Positions 29,903 to 39,662 of a stretch of 64,000 nt of DNA are shown one piece after another (position 1 is the stretch's first letter; every line of letters starts with the position of its first letter). This DNA comes from Pseudomonas cerasi. GTDB taxonomy: Bacteria > Pseudomonadota > Gammaproteobacteria > Pseudomonadales > Pseudomonadaceae. The notes under the pieces were generated by a model. It did no database searches, had not been told where the DNA came from, and saw only the letters and a program-made list of their open reading frames with translations. The translations under genes and the position numbers were made by a program. Where the stretch lies: NCBI RefSeq assembly GCF_900074915.1, contig NZ_LT222316.1, positions 1-64,000 of the forward strand, in the 5' to 3' direction.

Positions 29903-30298
29903 TTAGCCCACATCCACGGGTGCCAGGCCGACCTGCGCTTGTGAGCGCTTGATGATTTCAGGCACAACCACCAGGCATACCCCGAACAGGATGGACGCGA
30001 CGATCGCGCCGATTTTGATCTGCGGGTTGTCTTTCTTGTTCTTGGCCGCGACCAGCCCACCGATCACGAAGATCACACCGACAAACTGAGCAATGGTCAG
30101 TGCAGATTTCTTAAGCGACGTGGCGCCTACCGCTGCCGAATCACCCATCCCGGCAATGTCGGCACCGGCAGCACCGGCAAAAGCCAGCACAGGGTTGGCA
30201 GCCATAGCTGCCGTCAGGCACTTCAATGCGCGTTGACGCAGACCGTCTTTGAAAACAGAAAGGCGAACAGCAGCGCACAGCATTACGTCTTTGGACAT
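29903..30298 (-). CDS. traR: TraR-like (DotP/IcmD) small membrane protein
   Basis: 131 residues from ATG 30298 (TAGGAG upstream). Cleavable or first hydrophobic segment, then two helices: SALTIAQFVGVIFVIGGLVA and IGAIVASILFGVCLVVVPEI. Matches the IncI TraR / IcmD plan of short Gly/Ala-rich proteins with two membrane spans. It lies between TraQ and TraT as in IncI. Confidence 0.75.
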   Translation of the reverse strand: MSKDVMLCAAVRLSVFKDGLRQRALKCLTAAMAANPVLAFAGAAGADIAGMGDSAAVGATSLKKSALTIAQFVGVIFVIGGLVAAKNKKDNPQIKIGAIVASILFGVCLVVVPEIIKRSQAQVGLAPVDVG

Positions 30299-30373
30299 AA
30301 CCAACTCCTAGGGATTAATCAGTAGGGTGTAACTATCGAAGGTGCGCCGAGGCGCTTTGACATCCCGATCTGC

Positions 30374-30916
30374 TTACAGCAGGCCGAGGGTTTTTTGCAG
30401 GGCGCTAAGCAGGTACGGATTGCATACGCAGAAAACGCCCAGGACAAACTTGAGGGTACCGCTTGAAACGTCCTGACTGGCCGATAGGCCCGTATGCCCG
30501 TCCTTGAACGAGCGTTTCCAGGACAACATGCCTTGCAGCGCGAACCAGACGCCCAGCATGCGCACCAGACTTAACACGGCATTGGCCGCATCGGCTGCGA
30601 CACCAAAGGTGCCCACGTCCACGTAGCTGATGGCATCGAAGGTCGCGCCCTGCCAACCAAACTGGCGAGCGGCAGCACCGATCATTTGATCGAGGCCGGC
30701 CAGGCCACCACAGAGCAACAACACGGCGATGACCTTGCCGCCACCTTCCGCATGGCCAGGCGCTTTGCGCGCGGCACTGGCGTGAGTCGCGAGGTAGGTG
30801 ACAGCGCCGGTGACCGCAAACAAGCTGCCCAGCGTGAAGGCAAAGTTGACGAAGGAAGTCAGCAGGTTGTGGGACAGATTGACCAACATTTGAATCGCGT
30901 CAGTACTGCCGTCCAT
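30374..30916 (-). CDS. traQ: TraQ-like (DotE/IcmC) membrane protein
   Basis: 180 residues with four hydrophobic segments, including LLTSFVNFAFTLGSLFAVTG, VIAVLLLCGGLAGLDQMIG and LKFVLGVFCVCNPYLLSAL. Belongs by order and topology to TraQ/IcmC. Probably part of the inner-membrane complex together with TraR. Confidence 0.75.
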   Translation of the reverse strand: MDGSTDAIQMLVNLSHNLLTSFVNFAFTLGSLFAVTGAVTYLATHASAARKAPGHAEGGGKVIAVLLLCGGLAGLDQMIGAAARQFGWQGATFDAISYVDVGTFGVAADAANAVLSLVRMLGVWFALQGMLSWKRSFKDGHTGLSASQDVSSGTLKFVLGVFCVCNPYLLSALQKTLGLL

Positions 30917-30924
30917 GATTTACC

Positions 30925-31635
30925 TCATTTGATTGTGCCCGCGCTGGTCAGCACTTCACGGGCCTGGGGATTGATGCCGGTGACGGTCACCTGGCCCAGT
31001 TTCTCGCCGGGACTGACGGCCCAGGTCTTGTCCTGCCAGTACACCCAGGCCATGCCGTTCTGAATGGCTTGCACGCGCATGCCATTCAACGGCGAACGTG
31101 TTTTAGCGACTGGCTTGCTGGCCTGCTGTGTCGTGGTCGTCGCACCAGGTCGTCCTTCAAGGAAGGACACACGTGCTGACAAGACGCTGTTTTGCGCTTG
31201 TGCCTCGGCCAATTGCTGTTGCAGCGCCTGTTGTGCAACACCCTGAGTCTTGATCGTTTCGGACAAGCGCTGGATCGCGGTGCGATTCACCTCTGCGTAG
31301 GTACGCACCCCGCCGATCATGGCCGCGACCTCGTTCTTGAACTGGCCCAAATCAGACTCGGCAGCGGCTGCAACAGGGTGGGTACTCGACTGTTCAGCGG
31401 GCAAAGGCTGCTGTTCTAAGTCATTTTCAAAGGCCAGGCGATTGACTGACGGGTTTTCTTCGCGGGCAAACAAGTACCAGCCAACCAGTGCCAATAACAG
31501 GGCAATGCCGATCAGCCAGGGCAGTGAAAGCCCCATGACGATCGGGCGTTGCCACACGCTACGACTGGGAGCCTGGGTGGGAGCCGGCATTTCAATAGTC
31601 GATGCCTTGGGCTCTGCTGGACTGAACTCGCTCAT
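30925..31635 (-). CDS. traP: TraP-like (DotF/IcmG) bitopic protein
   Basis: 236 residues from ATG 31635 (ATGA overlap with traO). Short cytoplasmic tail, one membrane helix (GLSLPWLIGIALLLALVGWYL), then a coiled coil (about 115-165, QRLSETIKTQGVAQQALQQQ) and a small C-terminal beta-rich domain. The layout matches TraP/IcmG of the IncI/Dot systems. Confidence 0.78.
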   Translation of the reverse strand: MSEFSPAEPKASTIEMPAPTQAPSRSVWQRPIVMGLSLPWLIGIALLLALVGWYLFAREENPSVNRLAFENDLEQQPLPAEQSSTHPVAAAAESDLGQFKNEVAAMIGGVRTYAEVNRTAIQRLSETIKTQGVAQQALQQQLAEAQAQNSVLSARVSFLEGRPGATTTTQQASKPVAKTRSPLNGMRVQAIQNGMAWVYWQDKTWAVSPGEKLGQVTVTGINPQAREVLTSAGTIK

Positions 31636-32990
31636 TGTTGACTCTCCTGCAGCTTGCGCTGCGCCTGGATTCGCGTCTGGGTCTGCGCACGCCATTGATC
31701 AGGCGTCAGCGGTTGAGCTGGGGACTGCGGTTGTGCCGACATGACGGCCTGAGCGGGAGCCGCAGGTTGCACCGTTTCACCGCTTCGCCCTGGGGCAACG
31801 GCATCACCTGCGTATACGCCTCGCATGAACTGAATCGCGACCACCTGCCCCTTGAACACATTGACCTGGGTGGCCGGGGTGCGAGCGGCATCATCCGTCA
31901 GCACTTTGGCCGCCTGGCCGGCGGCACCGCCCAGAATGGTACCGGCGACCGCCGTTCCATCCGGCATGCCTGGTCGAGCGGTCTGGGTGGAAAAGCCATT
32001 GCTGAGGACCTGAGTATTGGCTTGTGAGTACATGTCGCTGATATTGCCAATGCCGCCCAGTACCGCTGGCAACACAATGCGTGACATGTAGCGATGGTTC
32101 ACTTCAGAAGCCACGTTGGCCAACAGGGTGTCGTCCTGAAGCGCATAGGCATCGACTTTGTAATTGACGCCCTTGAAGGCCATTTCAGTGAAGTGGATCA
32201 CCACACCATCACCGGCCAACCTGGCGCCCTCGGGTGCCTTGAGCACAGCCCCGGCATACGGCCCGGACAGCTTGCCCAGCACCGGCGTGGTGCTGTTGTC
32301 CGAGTCCACACCGATATCGATCACGCCAGCCCCGCGCCAGTAGGGCGGCACCACTTCGACAGGTGAATAGGGTTCTGCGGTGCTTTTCATGGAAGCGGTT
32401 TTCAGCTTGGCACCTCCCGGCAGGGTTTCACTCCAGCTGTCATAGCCTCCAGCAGAACCCGTGGTCGTATCGCCTGAGCCATTCAAAGCGTTAGTTCCCC
32501 CTAAAACATGGGCGAAGACCAGTCCGGACCGCCGCTCTTCGGCTTTTTTTTCAGGATTGATCCGTGCGAGCAATGCCTTCAGACGCGGGTCTTCCTTCTT
32601 TTCGGAGTCTTTTGAGTTCTCGTCCTGACGAGTACGGCTACGCCGGGCGGTAGGCTCTGACTGAGGGGCAGGCTTGGCCTTCGTCACAGGCAGCATCACG
32701 CTCGTCTGCTCCATGGGCATACTGGCAATGAAGCTGCTGTTTTCGTTTTTAGCCGTGCTGGCCCCTTCCTCGTTGTATTGCTTGAGCAGATCGCGATAGG
32801 CAGGGCTTTCCGTGCTGTGGCTGCGCGAAGCTTGTGCCACTCGACCCAGGTCTACCTTCGATTGCGCCGGCTCAGGCCTGGCCAGCCAGTCCCAAAGGTA
32901 ATAGGCACCGCCAAAAACGACCACCAATGCGCCTCCAACCAGCGCTGCGGTGAGTTTCATGTCGCGTTTGGCATCGTTTTCGTTTGCCAT
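31632..32990 (-). CDS. traO: TraO-like (DotG/IcmE) core-channel protein
   Basis: 452 residues. An N-terminal membrane helix (LTAALVGGALVVVFGGAYYL), a Pro/Ser-rich linker, then a VirB10/TrbI-like C-terminal domain (LSGPYAGAVLKAPEGARLAG; YKVDAYALQDDTLLANVASE; GGIGNISDMYSQANTQ). DotG spans both membranes as the central channel. Shorter than Legionella DotG, which has a long repeat region absent here. ATGA overlap with traP. Confidence 0.88.
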   Translation of the reverse strand: MANENDAKRDMKLTAALVGGALVVVFGGAYYLWDWLARPEPAQSKVDLGRVAQASRSHSTESPAYRDLLKQYNEEGASTAKNENSSFIASMPMEQTSVMLPVTKAKPAPQSEPTARRSRTRQDENSKDSEKKEDPRLKALLARINPEKKAEERRSGLVFAHVLGGTNALNGSGDTTTGSAGGYDSWSETLPGGAKLKTASMKSTAEPYSPVEVVPPYWRGAGVIDIGVDSDNSTTPVLGKLSGPYAGAVLKAPEGARLAGDGVVIHFTEMAFKGVNYKVDAYALQDDTLLANVASEVNHRYMSRIVLPAVLGGIGNISDMYSQANTQVLSNGFSTQTARPGMPDGTAVAGTILGGAAGQAAKVLTDDAARTPATQVNVFKGQVVAIQFMRGVYAGDAVAPGRSGETVQPAAPAQAVMSAQPQSPAQPLTPDQWRAQTQTRIQAQRKLQESQQ

Positions 32991-32995
32991 GATGC

Positions 32996-34054
32996 TTACT
33001 CCAAGGCGACGTTGAGGGCCGCTGTGTGGCCCATGACCGAGAACGACACATAGGGCGTCACGGGTAATTTCCAGAGATGCGTACCGTCTGCCGACGACAA
33101 CGTGGATTCGAACTCGTCCCGGATATCAGCCCGCGTGCGGATGTACAGGTCGTCGCCCATTTGCCACACCGTGGTGTCCGGTACGTTGCCGGTGGTTTTG
33201 AGCTGTTTGGCTTCCTTGGGTGGAACGCCATCGAGAAAACCCTGCAGCACCCGATCGTGCAAGCCGATACGGACCTCGGGAGCGGCGCCTGGCTGAGCCC
33301 CTGGCCCACGCCTGGGCACACGCAAGTCCAGGCGACTGTCCACTGTCCACGTCTGGGCCTTGGTATCCGACTCTCCGCTGCTGACGTTGAGCATGATCGG
33401 CACGGCCAAACCTTCCAGGTAAACCGTGACGTTCCCGCTGGCAAACGGCTTTGCGGCGTACAAGACCATGACCGGGCTATTGGGCACGTAATACGGCGTG
33501 ATATCGGGGTTGCCACTGATGGGCGCGGCGCCCAGTTTCCACGGCGCGCCGGTACTGTCGATAAAGGTCAAGGAAGTGGGGTAGTTCACCGCCGTACGCA
33601 CCAGCGGCAAACTGGCCCCCGGCGACAGATTCACCGTTTGTGCGCTGATTCTCGGCACAATGGCGACCTGCGGTGCGGCCATGGCCTTGTCAACCTCTCC
33701 AACCTGCCCGCGCAGTTGCCGAATCTCTTGGGGAGTCAGCGGAGAAACGCTGTCCTGAGCCTTTTGAAAAAGCTCGGATGGCGGCGGAGGGAGCGGATCA
33801 TTTCCAGACGGTTGCTGAGCGGGTGCTGCATTCACATGACCATTACCTTGTGCCGGCGATCCGGCTTTCTGTGCTGCTGGGTTTACACCCACGCCCGTAG
33901 CCCAGCCCGAAGGTGCAGCCCCCGCAGCAGGCGTCACGGGGGCAGAGGGGGGAACCGCAGATTTAGCCGGAGCGGCCTCTGGGCTGACAGTTTCATCCGC
34001 CCAGGCGTAGCCGCCTGCCGCTAGCCATAGGGCCAGCGCAATTGAAGTTTTCAT
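32996..34054 (-). CDS. traN: TraN-like (DotH/IcmK) outer-core protein
   Basis: 352 residues from ATG 34054, which gives a clean signal peptide (MKTSIALALWLAAGGYAWA) with AGGA upstream. A Pro/Ala-rich segment precedes the conserved beta-rich domain (AKPFASGNVTVYLEGLAVPI; YISFSVMG-like end). DotH with DotC and DotD forms the outer-membrane ring of type IVB systems. It lies between traM and traO as in IncI. Confidence 0.87.
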   Translation of the reverse strand: MKTSIALALWLAAGGYAWADETVSPEAAPAKSAVPPSAPVTPAAGAAPSGWATGVGVNPAAQKAGSPAQGNGHVNAAPAQQPSGNDPLPPPPSELFQKAQDSVSPLTPQEIRQLRGQVGEVDKAMAAPQVAIVPRISAQTVNLSPGASLPLVRTAVNYPTSLTFIDSTGAPWKLGAAPISGNPDITPYYVPNSPVMVLYAAKPFASGNVTVYLEGLAVPIMLNVSSGESDTKAQTWTVDSRLDLRVPRRGPGAQPGAAPEVRIGLHDRVLQGFLDGVPPKEAKQLKTTGNVPDTTVWQMGDDLYIRTRADIRDEFESTLSSADGTHLWKLPVTPYVSFSVMGHTAALNVALE

Positions 34055-34097
34055 GGGATTTTCCTGGCCAGCGGCGTCAATAACTCGCGAAATGGCC

Positions 34098-34802
34098 TTA
34101 GTTAGCGTTGGTGGTGATGACCTGGGTGACTTCAAGCCCGGCGTTTTTCACGCGAACGTCCGTCTGCTGAATGCGCAGCGTAAAAATGAAGCGCTGAGGC
34201 GGACTGCCGGATTGCTGACCATCCAGCTTCAAAGTCACGGGGTACTGGTACTCCCAGGCAAACTTGTCCCCGATCTTCCCGCTACCGTGAATCACCCCTG
34301 GACCAACATCCACCCAGAGGTTCATGCGCTGGTCCTTGACCGCTTTGAGCACGTTCGAGGCCACCAAGGCTTTGTAATAGTCCTCAAAGCCCACTTCCGA
34401 GTAGCGCTCGCCCAGTTGGGTCATCTGATCGCGGTAATGCACAAAGTCCAGGGTGAAGCTCTGGCGAATGGTGTCGGCCCCAAAAGCCGACACATCACGT
34501 CTGCTATGCCCTGGTTTGTCCGTAGGGATGATCTTGGTCACGCGACCACCCTCGGCCGCGAAGTACTTCACCGGAGGATGGGCGACCTGCCAGCCCAGGT
34601 AGCCATTCACGCTGACCGATAGCACCAGTGCAGGTGCCATCCAGAGCACTGCGGTCAGACAGCGATGGGCGAAAGCCGCACCTAACGCACGGTCACGCTG
34701 CAACTGCATGGCATGCTCGAACGTGTGCTGATCTTCCGCCGTGGGGAGGTGGGGTTTTTCCAAAGACTCTTCCACGGGCAACTTCTCTGATGAGTCAGTC
34801 AC
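34098..34802 (-). CDS. traM: TraM-like (DotI/IcmL) inner-membrane protein
   Basis: 234 residues. The start GTG 34802 follows GGAGG and overlaps the preceding stop as GTGA; a longer frame exists but is less plausible. One membrane helix (CLTAVLWMAPALVLSVSVNG) and a periplasmic VirB8-like domain ending TDVRVKNAGLEVTQVITT. DotI/TraM form a VirB8-like ring. Confidence 0.86.
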   Translation of the reverse strand: MTDSSEKLPVEESLEKPHLPTAEDQHTFEHAMQLQRDRALGAAFAHRCLTAVLWMAPALVLSVSVNGYLGWQVAHPPVKYFAAEGGRVTKIIPTDKPGHSRRDVSAFGADTIRQSFTLDFVHYRDQMTQLGERYSEVGFEDYYKALVASNVLKAVKDQRMNLWVDVGPGVIHGSGKIGDKFAWEYQYPVTLKLDGQQSGSPPQRFIFTLRIQQTDVRVKNAGLEVTQVITTNAN

Positions 34803-35152
34803 AATGAACCTCCTACCGACTGCCAAGGGTCCGAGCCGCTGGGGATGTGGCTGTTGATCTTGTCCACCGCCGCCTGGCATACCTGATCGGCCACCTGGTT
34901 CATCAGGTCTTCCAGGCTTGGGAACGAGGGAAGGCTGGTGCTGGTGGTGCGAATGCGCGACAAGCAATCCTGGAGTTCGTCTGAGACGGCGCGCTCGCGT
35001 TCTGCCCACACGTCCGACGCCCTCCTGGCTCGCTCATACGCAGTCTGACTGCCCACACTGGCCGCTTGTCCTGAGCGGCACACCGCTGCGCTTCCCACAG
35101 CGGGCAGGCAGCACACGACCATCAGCAGTGCACCGCACATGCTTTTCTTCAT
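34799..35152 (-). CDS. Secreted small protein at the TraL position
   Basis: 117 residues from ATG 35152 (AAGGA, seven-base spacing); the frame runs further upstream but overlaps the primase gene. Signal peptide MKKSMCGALLMVVCCLPAVG; mature part helical with three Cys. IncI TraL lies next to Sog and TraM, so position suggests an equivalent, but homology is not shown. Confidence 0.55.
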   Translation of the reverse strand: MKKSMCGALLMVVCCLPAVGSAAVCRSGQAASVGSQTAYERARRASDVWAERERAVSDELQDCLSRIRTTSTSLPSFPSLEDLMNQVADQVCQAAVDKINSHIPSGSDPWQSVGGSL

Positions 35153-35177
35153 GATGAGTTCCTTTGCTGTTTGCGTT

Positions 35178-38100
35178 TTACACCGGGCGTGGATCGCTCG
35201 GCTGTACTGACGGTGCCACTGTGGGAGCTGACTTTGGGAGGGTGTTTTCCTCTTTCCAGCGCTGATCGAAGCCCAATAGGGCGTGCAAGGTCGGGGGCAC
35301 CTCGCCAGGCGCGTCAAGCTTGCCAATGCGCACAGCGCTGTCGCCTTCGAGCTTGAAGGCAATGTGCTCTCTCGAAACCGGCTCGCCACCAGAGCGGTTG
35401 ATGCCATTGCCCGTGCCGATCGGCAGCAGTCCCTCGGGGGTAATGGCGTTAAACACCATCGACGGCCCATCGTCACGGCCTGGCAGACTCACCAATACAT
35501 GCTGAATCTGGTCCCCCTGACGCACCACACCTTGCAGATAGGGACCATCGCCGCGCACCAGGTACATGTCCAGATGGCCATCCTGTGACCAACTGCTGAT
35601 GACGGGTTGTCCCGCTGTGTTGTTGGGGTCGATCGGCGGCCGAGGGGCCGACAGCTCGTCACCCGTTTTTGCGCTGCCTTCACCGTTTGGGGTCAACCAA
35701 TACAGGCCATCCGTGGGTGGCGTGGGCAAGGGAGCCTCCACGCCCAGTTGCGCAAGCCAGGCTTGTTGCACCACGGCGAAACGCCCGGCGTCATAGGCGC
35801 CGAGTTTGACGCCCTCATCCTGGCCAGAACGTACTGCGGGGTTACCCTCTACCTTAAGGGCCCATTGGTTGCGATGGACGTCTTTATCGTCGTAACCCAC
35901 GGTGACGCCCTGCTCGTTTTTGCGGGGCACCTTGACGGTAACCGGAAAATTGCCCAGCCACTGCAACGTCACCATCTTGCCTGGCTGCACACGGGTTTGG
36001 CGCAGCAGCCCCGCCAGTTCCTTGCCCCAAAAAGTCTGAACACCGTTCTTGGTACGCAGTGTGATGAAGGTGCTCTCGGGCTTGTCTGGCTCAAAACGAA
36101 ACGGCTTCTGGCCACATTTGAGGATCTTGCCTGTCACGCCATCCTTGGCCGCCTGGAAAGGCTGATGGATGGCGGGCGACACCTGCTGATTCGCTGATGT
36201 TGCAGGCTGATCCGATGCTGGAGCTGCCGAGGGCGGATTGATGACCGGTGCGTCAGGCTGTGCCGGTGGTGCAGGTTGAACCAGTGGCCGCTGCAGACCC
36301 TCAACCTCCAGCGGCTGATAAGCAGTACTCGCCGGCGCGGGCGCAGACGAATGCACCGGTGCCGGCGCGGCTTGTTGAGGTTGCGGTGCCGAGGGCTTCG
36401 CCTGTGCCGGCTGTGGACCACCATACGGCGGTGGCGTATCACCATGAATGGCATCACGCGTTACAGGTGGCTGCTTCAACGCGTTACGAGCATCGTCCAG
36501 CAACATTTGCTGCGCAGGGTTCTTCATCTCCACATTGATCTGGTGCTGAGCAATCAGCTCGATGGCTTTTGCCTTGAATTCGTCACTGCCGGTCAGTTCG
36601 ATGCGCCCCCGGTAGAACTGTGCTGCCGTGAGCAACGCAGCTATTACCTTCTCATCTTCCTGACCTGCGCCTTGGACCATCTCCAGGCGCGACCCACGGT
36701 CAACGAAAGCAGGCTCGGCATCGAGCTTGTAGAGCACCGAATTGTCACCTTGAACCTCACGGCTGATGCGGGCCAACAGAGCGTCTTTATCGATGTTGCT
36801 GGCTTGCAGTTGTGGCTCGTCGGCACCTATCGGAGCCCCTACGAAGATAGCATCCGGTACGACCGCCGGGCCGGTCTTGCGTGCTGTGGTGAAACGACGC
36901 GGCAGGGCCCCTGACACCGGAACCTCCACGTCTGAAAGGCTTTCATTGTCTTCGTTTTGAGCAGGCCCTGCCGGTGCGATTATCGGTTGATCCTCAGCGA
37001 CGGGGGAAGTGTCAGGATCAGCCTCTACTGACGCCTGTTGTTTAGCAGGAGGCGCAGCTGGTTGAGTTGTCTCGTTTGACTGCTCTGGCTCGGCCGCCGC
37101 CAAAGGTGGCCGGTTGAGTACAGGCGCGTCGGAGGACATTTCTTGGTCTGTCGCCGCAGGTGGTGCCGCCCTCTTCTGATCATCCACGTTGGCAGAAGAG
37201 CCTGGGGCGGCCTCTCCCGGTGCTTGTTGTTGAGCAGACCGCGCAGCTGGTTGAGCGGTTTCGTTCGACTGCTCTGGCACGACCTCCGCCGAGGTCGGCT
37301 GGTTGAGTACAGGCGCGTCAGAGGACATTTCATGGTCTGTCGCCGCAGGTGGTGCCGCCCTCTTCTGATCATCCACGTTGGCAGAGGAGCCTGGGTCGGC
37401 CTCTCCCGGTGCCTGTTGTTGAGCAGAGCGCGCATCTGGTTGAGCGGTTTCGTTAGACTGTTCTGGCACGACCTCCGCCGAGGTCGGCTGGATGAGTTCA
37501 GGCGCGTCAGAGGGCGTGTTGCGGTCTGTCGCCACAGACATTGTCGCTTTGGGCTGTTCGTCAACGATCGCGGAAGCGTCAGGATCGGCCTCTACCGACG
37601 CCAGTTGCTCAGCAGGTGACAACGCCAAAGGTGGCTGGGTGGATACCTGCGCATCATCAATGCCAACAGGTGCTTCAGTGACCTGGGCAGTTTCGGGCGA
37701 CTGGCTTTCAACAGATGACGCTTCAGATGCAACCGGTTGAGCACTACGGGTCTGCGGCGGTGCGGATTGATCCGGGACCTGTATTGAAGCTGCAGGCGCT
37801 GCATCCAGTTCCAGCGTTTCTTGCGCGGGAGTTGCTACCTTTTGCGCAGTATTGTCCGGGGGCTGAGTGTTCGAATCTGTCGGCATGGTAGTTACCTCTT
37901 CATACGGTCGAATCAGGGGAGCGGTCTGTTCGCGCACCGCGTCCAGTCCTCGTGATTGGTGAAGGTCGTTGAAGTCCGTGAACCCACGGGCAATTTCGGC
38001 GTCGTTGAACGTTGGATACAGAACCTGGCCCCCCACCGCTATAGCCGCCTCATTGGCCATGATCAACCCCTTGTTCACGTCCTTGGCATGATCGAAATCC

Positions 38101-39659
38101 GCCATGAACAGGTGCCGACTGTCGGGATACTGCTGATGCAGCACCTTGGCCACCGCCACCATGTTGCCGGCGTCAATGGTCATCACCACCGGCAGGCCGG
38201 TGGCCAGGTTCAGGCTGCGCGCAGTGGCATAGCCCTCGGCATACAGGATGGGGTTGACCGGATCGAGCGAGCCGCCCACCACCAGGAAATGCTCTTGTTT
38301 GGGGGCATCCTTGAAGAGGAACTTCTCACCCTCGGGTGGGATGTACTGCAACGTCTTGAACGTTCCCGAGGCATTAAAAAACGGCACCACCAGGGCACCG
38401 TTTCGTGTTTGACGAATGTCGGGCGTCGGGGGTATTCCCTTTCGCACCAGGTAGGGGTGCGCAGGGTCTGCGGCGGGCAGCCGGTCGTAAAGTCTCTTGG
38501 CAGCCAACGTCTGCTTGGCGTAGGTAACAGCGCGATCACGAGCGGCGTCTTCCTGGGCTTGCTTGGCCCCGGCCCGAATGTGCAGGCGGGTGATCGGATC
38601 AGACTCACCGCCAGTCGCCGCCCAGTTGGTCACATCCTTGGGCGAATCGGCACGATGGTAGTTGATGAACCAGCCTGCAGGGCGACGATCCAGAAAGCCG
38701 CAATAGACACCGCTTTTCTTGCCGTGCTTGTCATCGACCGTCGCTACACGCTGCCGACTACCGTCCATCACCGGCATGCCTTTGACGACCAGGCCGGCTT
38801 GAGTCAGTACATCCAGAAACTCTGATTCGGCGTCCCCACCACCGGCGCGGCGGCTTGGATCAGGCAACCAGTCGGTGATGCGATCAAGGTCACATCCAGG
38901 TCTCGCAAACCACAGCTTTTCCTCTTTGTTCCAGGCAATGGCCGCACGACCGTCACTGAGTCGTCCGGCAGACAGTCGAGCCTTATCACGATCATCAGGC
39001 GGCACGGCCAGCCAGACCGGGTATTCGGATGTGCGAGGGGCTGTTTCGATCTTGAACTGGGCATTGTCCGACGCTGGGAAGTTCTGTTGCGACCGGCTGC
39101 GGTCGTGCAACCCTTCGGCCACCATCGTCGTGAGGTTGATGAGGTCACTGATCTGCATGGGTCGAGAGCGATCTATGCAGGTTTCCTTGAATGATTGGGC
39201 ACCCAAGGTAGCGTCAGCGCGGGCCTGTGGCTCAATATTTTCGCACGCAAATGCAAAGACCTCTTCGGCTTTACGCGAGTCATTGAGCGCGGGATAAAGC
39301 TGATCAACCTGGGCCCATAACTCCACCAGTTTCGGTGCATTTCGACCCGCAACAATCCCGTCTAGGACTGCTCTTTTCTCGGCAGGGCTGAAGGTGTTGA
39401 TCCCATAATGTCCGAGTATTTCGTGCCTAAGAGTTCTTTCAAACTCTTGGTTCGAATCACAGTTGGCAAGGGCAAAATCTGCCCTTCTGGATGCCGCTCG
39501 ATACGAACCGTCAATTCTTCCCCGGAGTGCGACACTATTTTGTGGTCCATATAACTCTTCCTGGTTCAAAGCAAGGTTGTAGGTGATCGTAAGGGCTTGC
39601 GGGTACGTTTTGCAAAACTCATCGATCACCGCCTCTGCATCATCATAAGACAAAGCCAT
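35178..39659 (-). CDS. Sog/TraC-type conjugative primase with zincin, Toprim and LPD7-like parts
   Basis: 1493 residues. Near 78-86 lies HEILGHYGI, an HExxH zinc-protease-like motif. At about 470-476 is YAEGYATA, the EGYATA signature of Sog and TraC primases, followed by a Toprim acidic motif FMADFDHAKD near 515. Residues ~640-930 are low-complexity, including a 63-residue repeat (DNA period 189 bp). About 955-1065 matches what I remember as LPD7 (VLYKLDAEPAFVDRG; YRGRIELTGSDEF). A Pro-rich linker and a C-terminal domain from ~1170 (GKILKCGQKPFRFEPDKPES) follow. It would prime the transferred strand and, like Sog, may travel to the recipient. It lies between traK and traM, exactly where IncI plasmids carry sog. 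Confidence 0.85.
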   Translation of the reverse strand: MALSYDDAEAVIDEFCKTYPQALTITYNLALNQEELYGPQNSVALRGRIDGSYRAASRRADFALANCDSNQEFERTLRHEILGHYGINTFSPAEKRAVLDGIVAGRNAPKLVELWAQVDQLYPALNDSRKAEEVFAFACENIEPQARADATLGAQSFKETCIDRSRPMQISDLINLTTMVAEGLHDRSRSQQNFPASDNAQFKIETAPRTSEYPVWLAVPPDDRDKARLSAGRLSDGRAAIAWNKEEKLWFARPGCDLDRITDWLPDPSRRAGGGDAESEFLDVLTQAGLVVKGMPVMDGSRQRVATVDDKHGKKSGVYCGFLDRRPAGWFINYHRADSPKDVTNWAATGGESDPITRLHIRAGAKQAQEDAARDRAVTYAKQTLAAKRLYDRLPAADPAHPYLVRKGIPPTPDIRQTRNGALVVPFFNASGTFKTLQYIPPEGEKFLFKDAPKQEHFLVVGGSLDPVNPILYAEGYATARSLNLATGLPVVMTIDAGNMVAVAKVLHQQYPDSRHLFMADFDHAKDVNKGLIMANEAAIAVGGQVLYPTFNDAEIARGFTDFNDLHQSRGLDAVREQTAPLIRPYEEVTTMPTDSNTQPPDNTAQKVATPAQETLELDAAPAASIQVPDQSAPPQTRSAQPVASEASSVESQSPETAQVTEAPVGIDDAQVSTQPPLALSPAEQLASVEADPDASAIVDEQPKATMSVATDRNTPSDAPELIQPTSAEVVPEQSNETAQPDARSAQQQAPGEADPGSSANVDDQKRAAPPAATDHEMSSDAPVLNQPTSAEVVPEQSNETAQPAARSAQQQAPGEAAPGSSANVDDQKRAAPPAATDQEMSSDAPVLNRPPLAAAEPEQSNETTQPAAPPAKQQASVEADPDTSPVAEDQPIIAPAGPAQNEDNESLSDVEVPVSGALPRRFTTARKTGPAVVPDAIFVGAPIGADEPQLQASNIDKDALLARISREVQGDNSVLYKLDAEPAFVDRGSRLEMVQGAGQEDEKVIAALLTAAQFYRGRIELTGSDEFKAKAIELIAQHQINVEMKNPAQQMLLDDARNALKQPPVTRDAIHGDTPPPYGGPQPAQAKPSAPQPQQAAPAPVHSSAPAPASTAYQPLEVEGLQRPLVQPAPPAQPDAPVINPPSAAPASDQPATSANQQVSPAIHQPFQAAKDGVTGKILKCGQKPFRFEPDKPESTFITLRTKNGVQTFWGKELAGLLRQTRVQPGKMVTLQWLGNFPVTVKVPRKNEQGVTVGYDDKDVHRNQWALKVEGNPAVRSGQDEGVKLGAYDAGRFAVVQQAWLAQLGVEAPLPTPPTDGLYWLTPNGEGSAKTGDELSAPRPPIDPNNTAGQPVISSWSQDGHLDMYLVRGDGPYLQGVVRQGDQIQHVLVSLPGRDDGPSMVFNAITPEGLLPIGTGNGINRSGGEPVSREHIAFKLEGDSAVRIGKLDAPGEVPPTLHALLGFDQRWKEENTLPKSAPTVAPSVQPSDPRPV
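37020..37610. repeat. 189-bp tandem repeats inside the primase gene
   Basis: AGGCGCGTC recurs at 37122, 37311 and 37500, exactly 189 bases apart. The surrounding sequence repeats with few changes over two central copies and more diverged flanking ones. The unit is a whole number of codons (63 residues: NQPTSAEVVPEQSNETAQP ...), so copy number can change without breaking the frame. Confidence 0.85.
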
Positions 39660-39662
39660 TAC

